NCBI GenBank assembly: GCA_025934595.1
Contig: JAICXU010000175.1
Location: 1-6,770, forward strand
Direction: 5' to 3'
Source: Polyangiaceae bacterium
Lineage (GTDB): Bacteria; Myxococcota_A; Polyangia; Polyangiales; Polyangiaceae
DNA length: 6,770 nucleotides
Shown here: positions 6,685-6,770 of the stretch, in pieces
Numbering within the stretch: the first letter of the stretch is position 1
How the letters are laid out: the number at the start of each line of letters is the position of its first letter
Translations under genes and position numbers: made by a program
The notes under the pieces: model-generated
The model's input: only the letters and a program-made list of their open reading frames with translations
Told to the model about the DNA's origin: nothing
Databases searched by the model: none

Positions 6685-6770
6685 ATGCCCGAATTCGTGG
6701 TAATGCCGATCGCGATGTCTCTGAGCCAAGTTCTGAACGACCAAGCCAAAAAACCCGTCGTCATCGACGA
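6685..6770 (+). CDS. Unidentified protein, N-terminus only (3'-partial; possibly DUF6918-like)
   Basis: The frame is open from 6592 to the right edge and diverges from fadI. Only about 28 residues are visible from ATG 6685. Further in-frame ATGs lie at 6703 and 6715. The segment MSLSQVLNDQAKKPVVIDD, which starts at 6715, reminds me of the N-terminus of small DUF6918-type proteins, which begin with a short helix and an RPxVxxD-like stretch. That would make 6715 the true start. None of the three ATGs has a clear Shine-Dalgarno, so the start is undecided. No catalytic motif, signal peptide or membrane segment can be seen in so short a piece. Its interest comes from position: it shares its upstream region with fadIJ and the FadR-type palindrome. 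Both the coding status and the family hint are tentative. Confidence 0.5.
   Translation, partial: MPEFVVMPIAMSLSQVLNDQAKKPVVID

Overview
The window is a GC-rich stretch with compact genes and a strong taste for CG-rich codons. A soluble-tailed Hanks-type Ser/Thr kinase with the APPEQ form of the APE motif, beside a complete fadIJ-type beta-oxidation operon, suggests a myxobacterium (Myxococcota, perhaps Polyangia). That is an inference from style and gene content; no marker gene is present.

Layout. (1) 1-1709, plus strand: a 5'-truncated Ser/Thr protein kinase with a catalytic C-lobe, a Pro/Ala-rich linker and a C-terminal repeat domain that looks like a beta-propeller. (2) 1723-2919, plus strand, 13 nt downstream and probably co-transcribed: a membrane-anchored calcineurin-like metallophosphoesterase of the YkuE/YaeI type with four predicted N-terminal membrane helices. 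(3) 2920-3033: a convergent gap holding an imperfect 26-nt inverted repeat built from CGCCAAG-like heptamers. (4) 3034-5220, minus strand: fadJ, the enoyl-CoA hydratase/3-hydroxyacyl-CoA dehydrogenase alpha subunit. (5) 5234-6550, minus strand: fadI, the 3-ketoacyl-CoA thiolase beta subunit, first gene of the fadIJ operon. (6) 6551-6684: a divergent control region. (7) 6685 to the right edge, plus strand: the start of an unidentified small-protein gene, possibly DUF6918-like.

How it works together. FadI and FadJ form the complex that carries out the hydration, NAD-dependent oxidation and thiolysis steps of fatty-acid beta-oxidation. The most informative site is the 18-bp palindrome TGAATGAGGATTCATTCA at 6585-6602. 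Its two half-sites are identical to those of the Bacillus subtilis FadR (YsiA, TetR family) operator. It lies directly downstream of a plausible sigma-70 promoter for fadIJ, across the expected transcription start. This predicts acyl-CoA-responsive repression of fadIJ by a TetR-family FadR-like protein encoded elsewhere, and possibly of the divergent gene as well. The kinase and phosphoesterase pair looks like a separate signalling or envelope unit with no visible link to fatty-acid metabolism.

I see no tRNA, rRNA, CRISPR array, insertion sequence or other mobile element. Nothing here amounts to an obviously new multi-gene system. The points that deserve follow-up are the FadR-type operator, the heptamer inverted repeat, the kinase-propeller architecture and the altered loop in FadJ.
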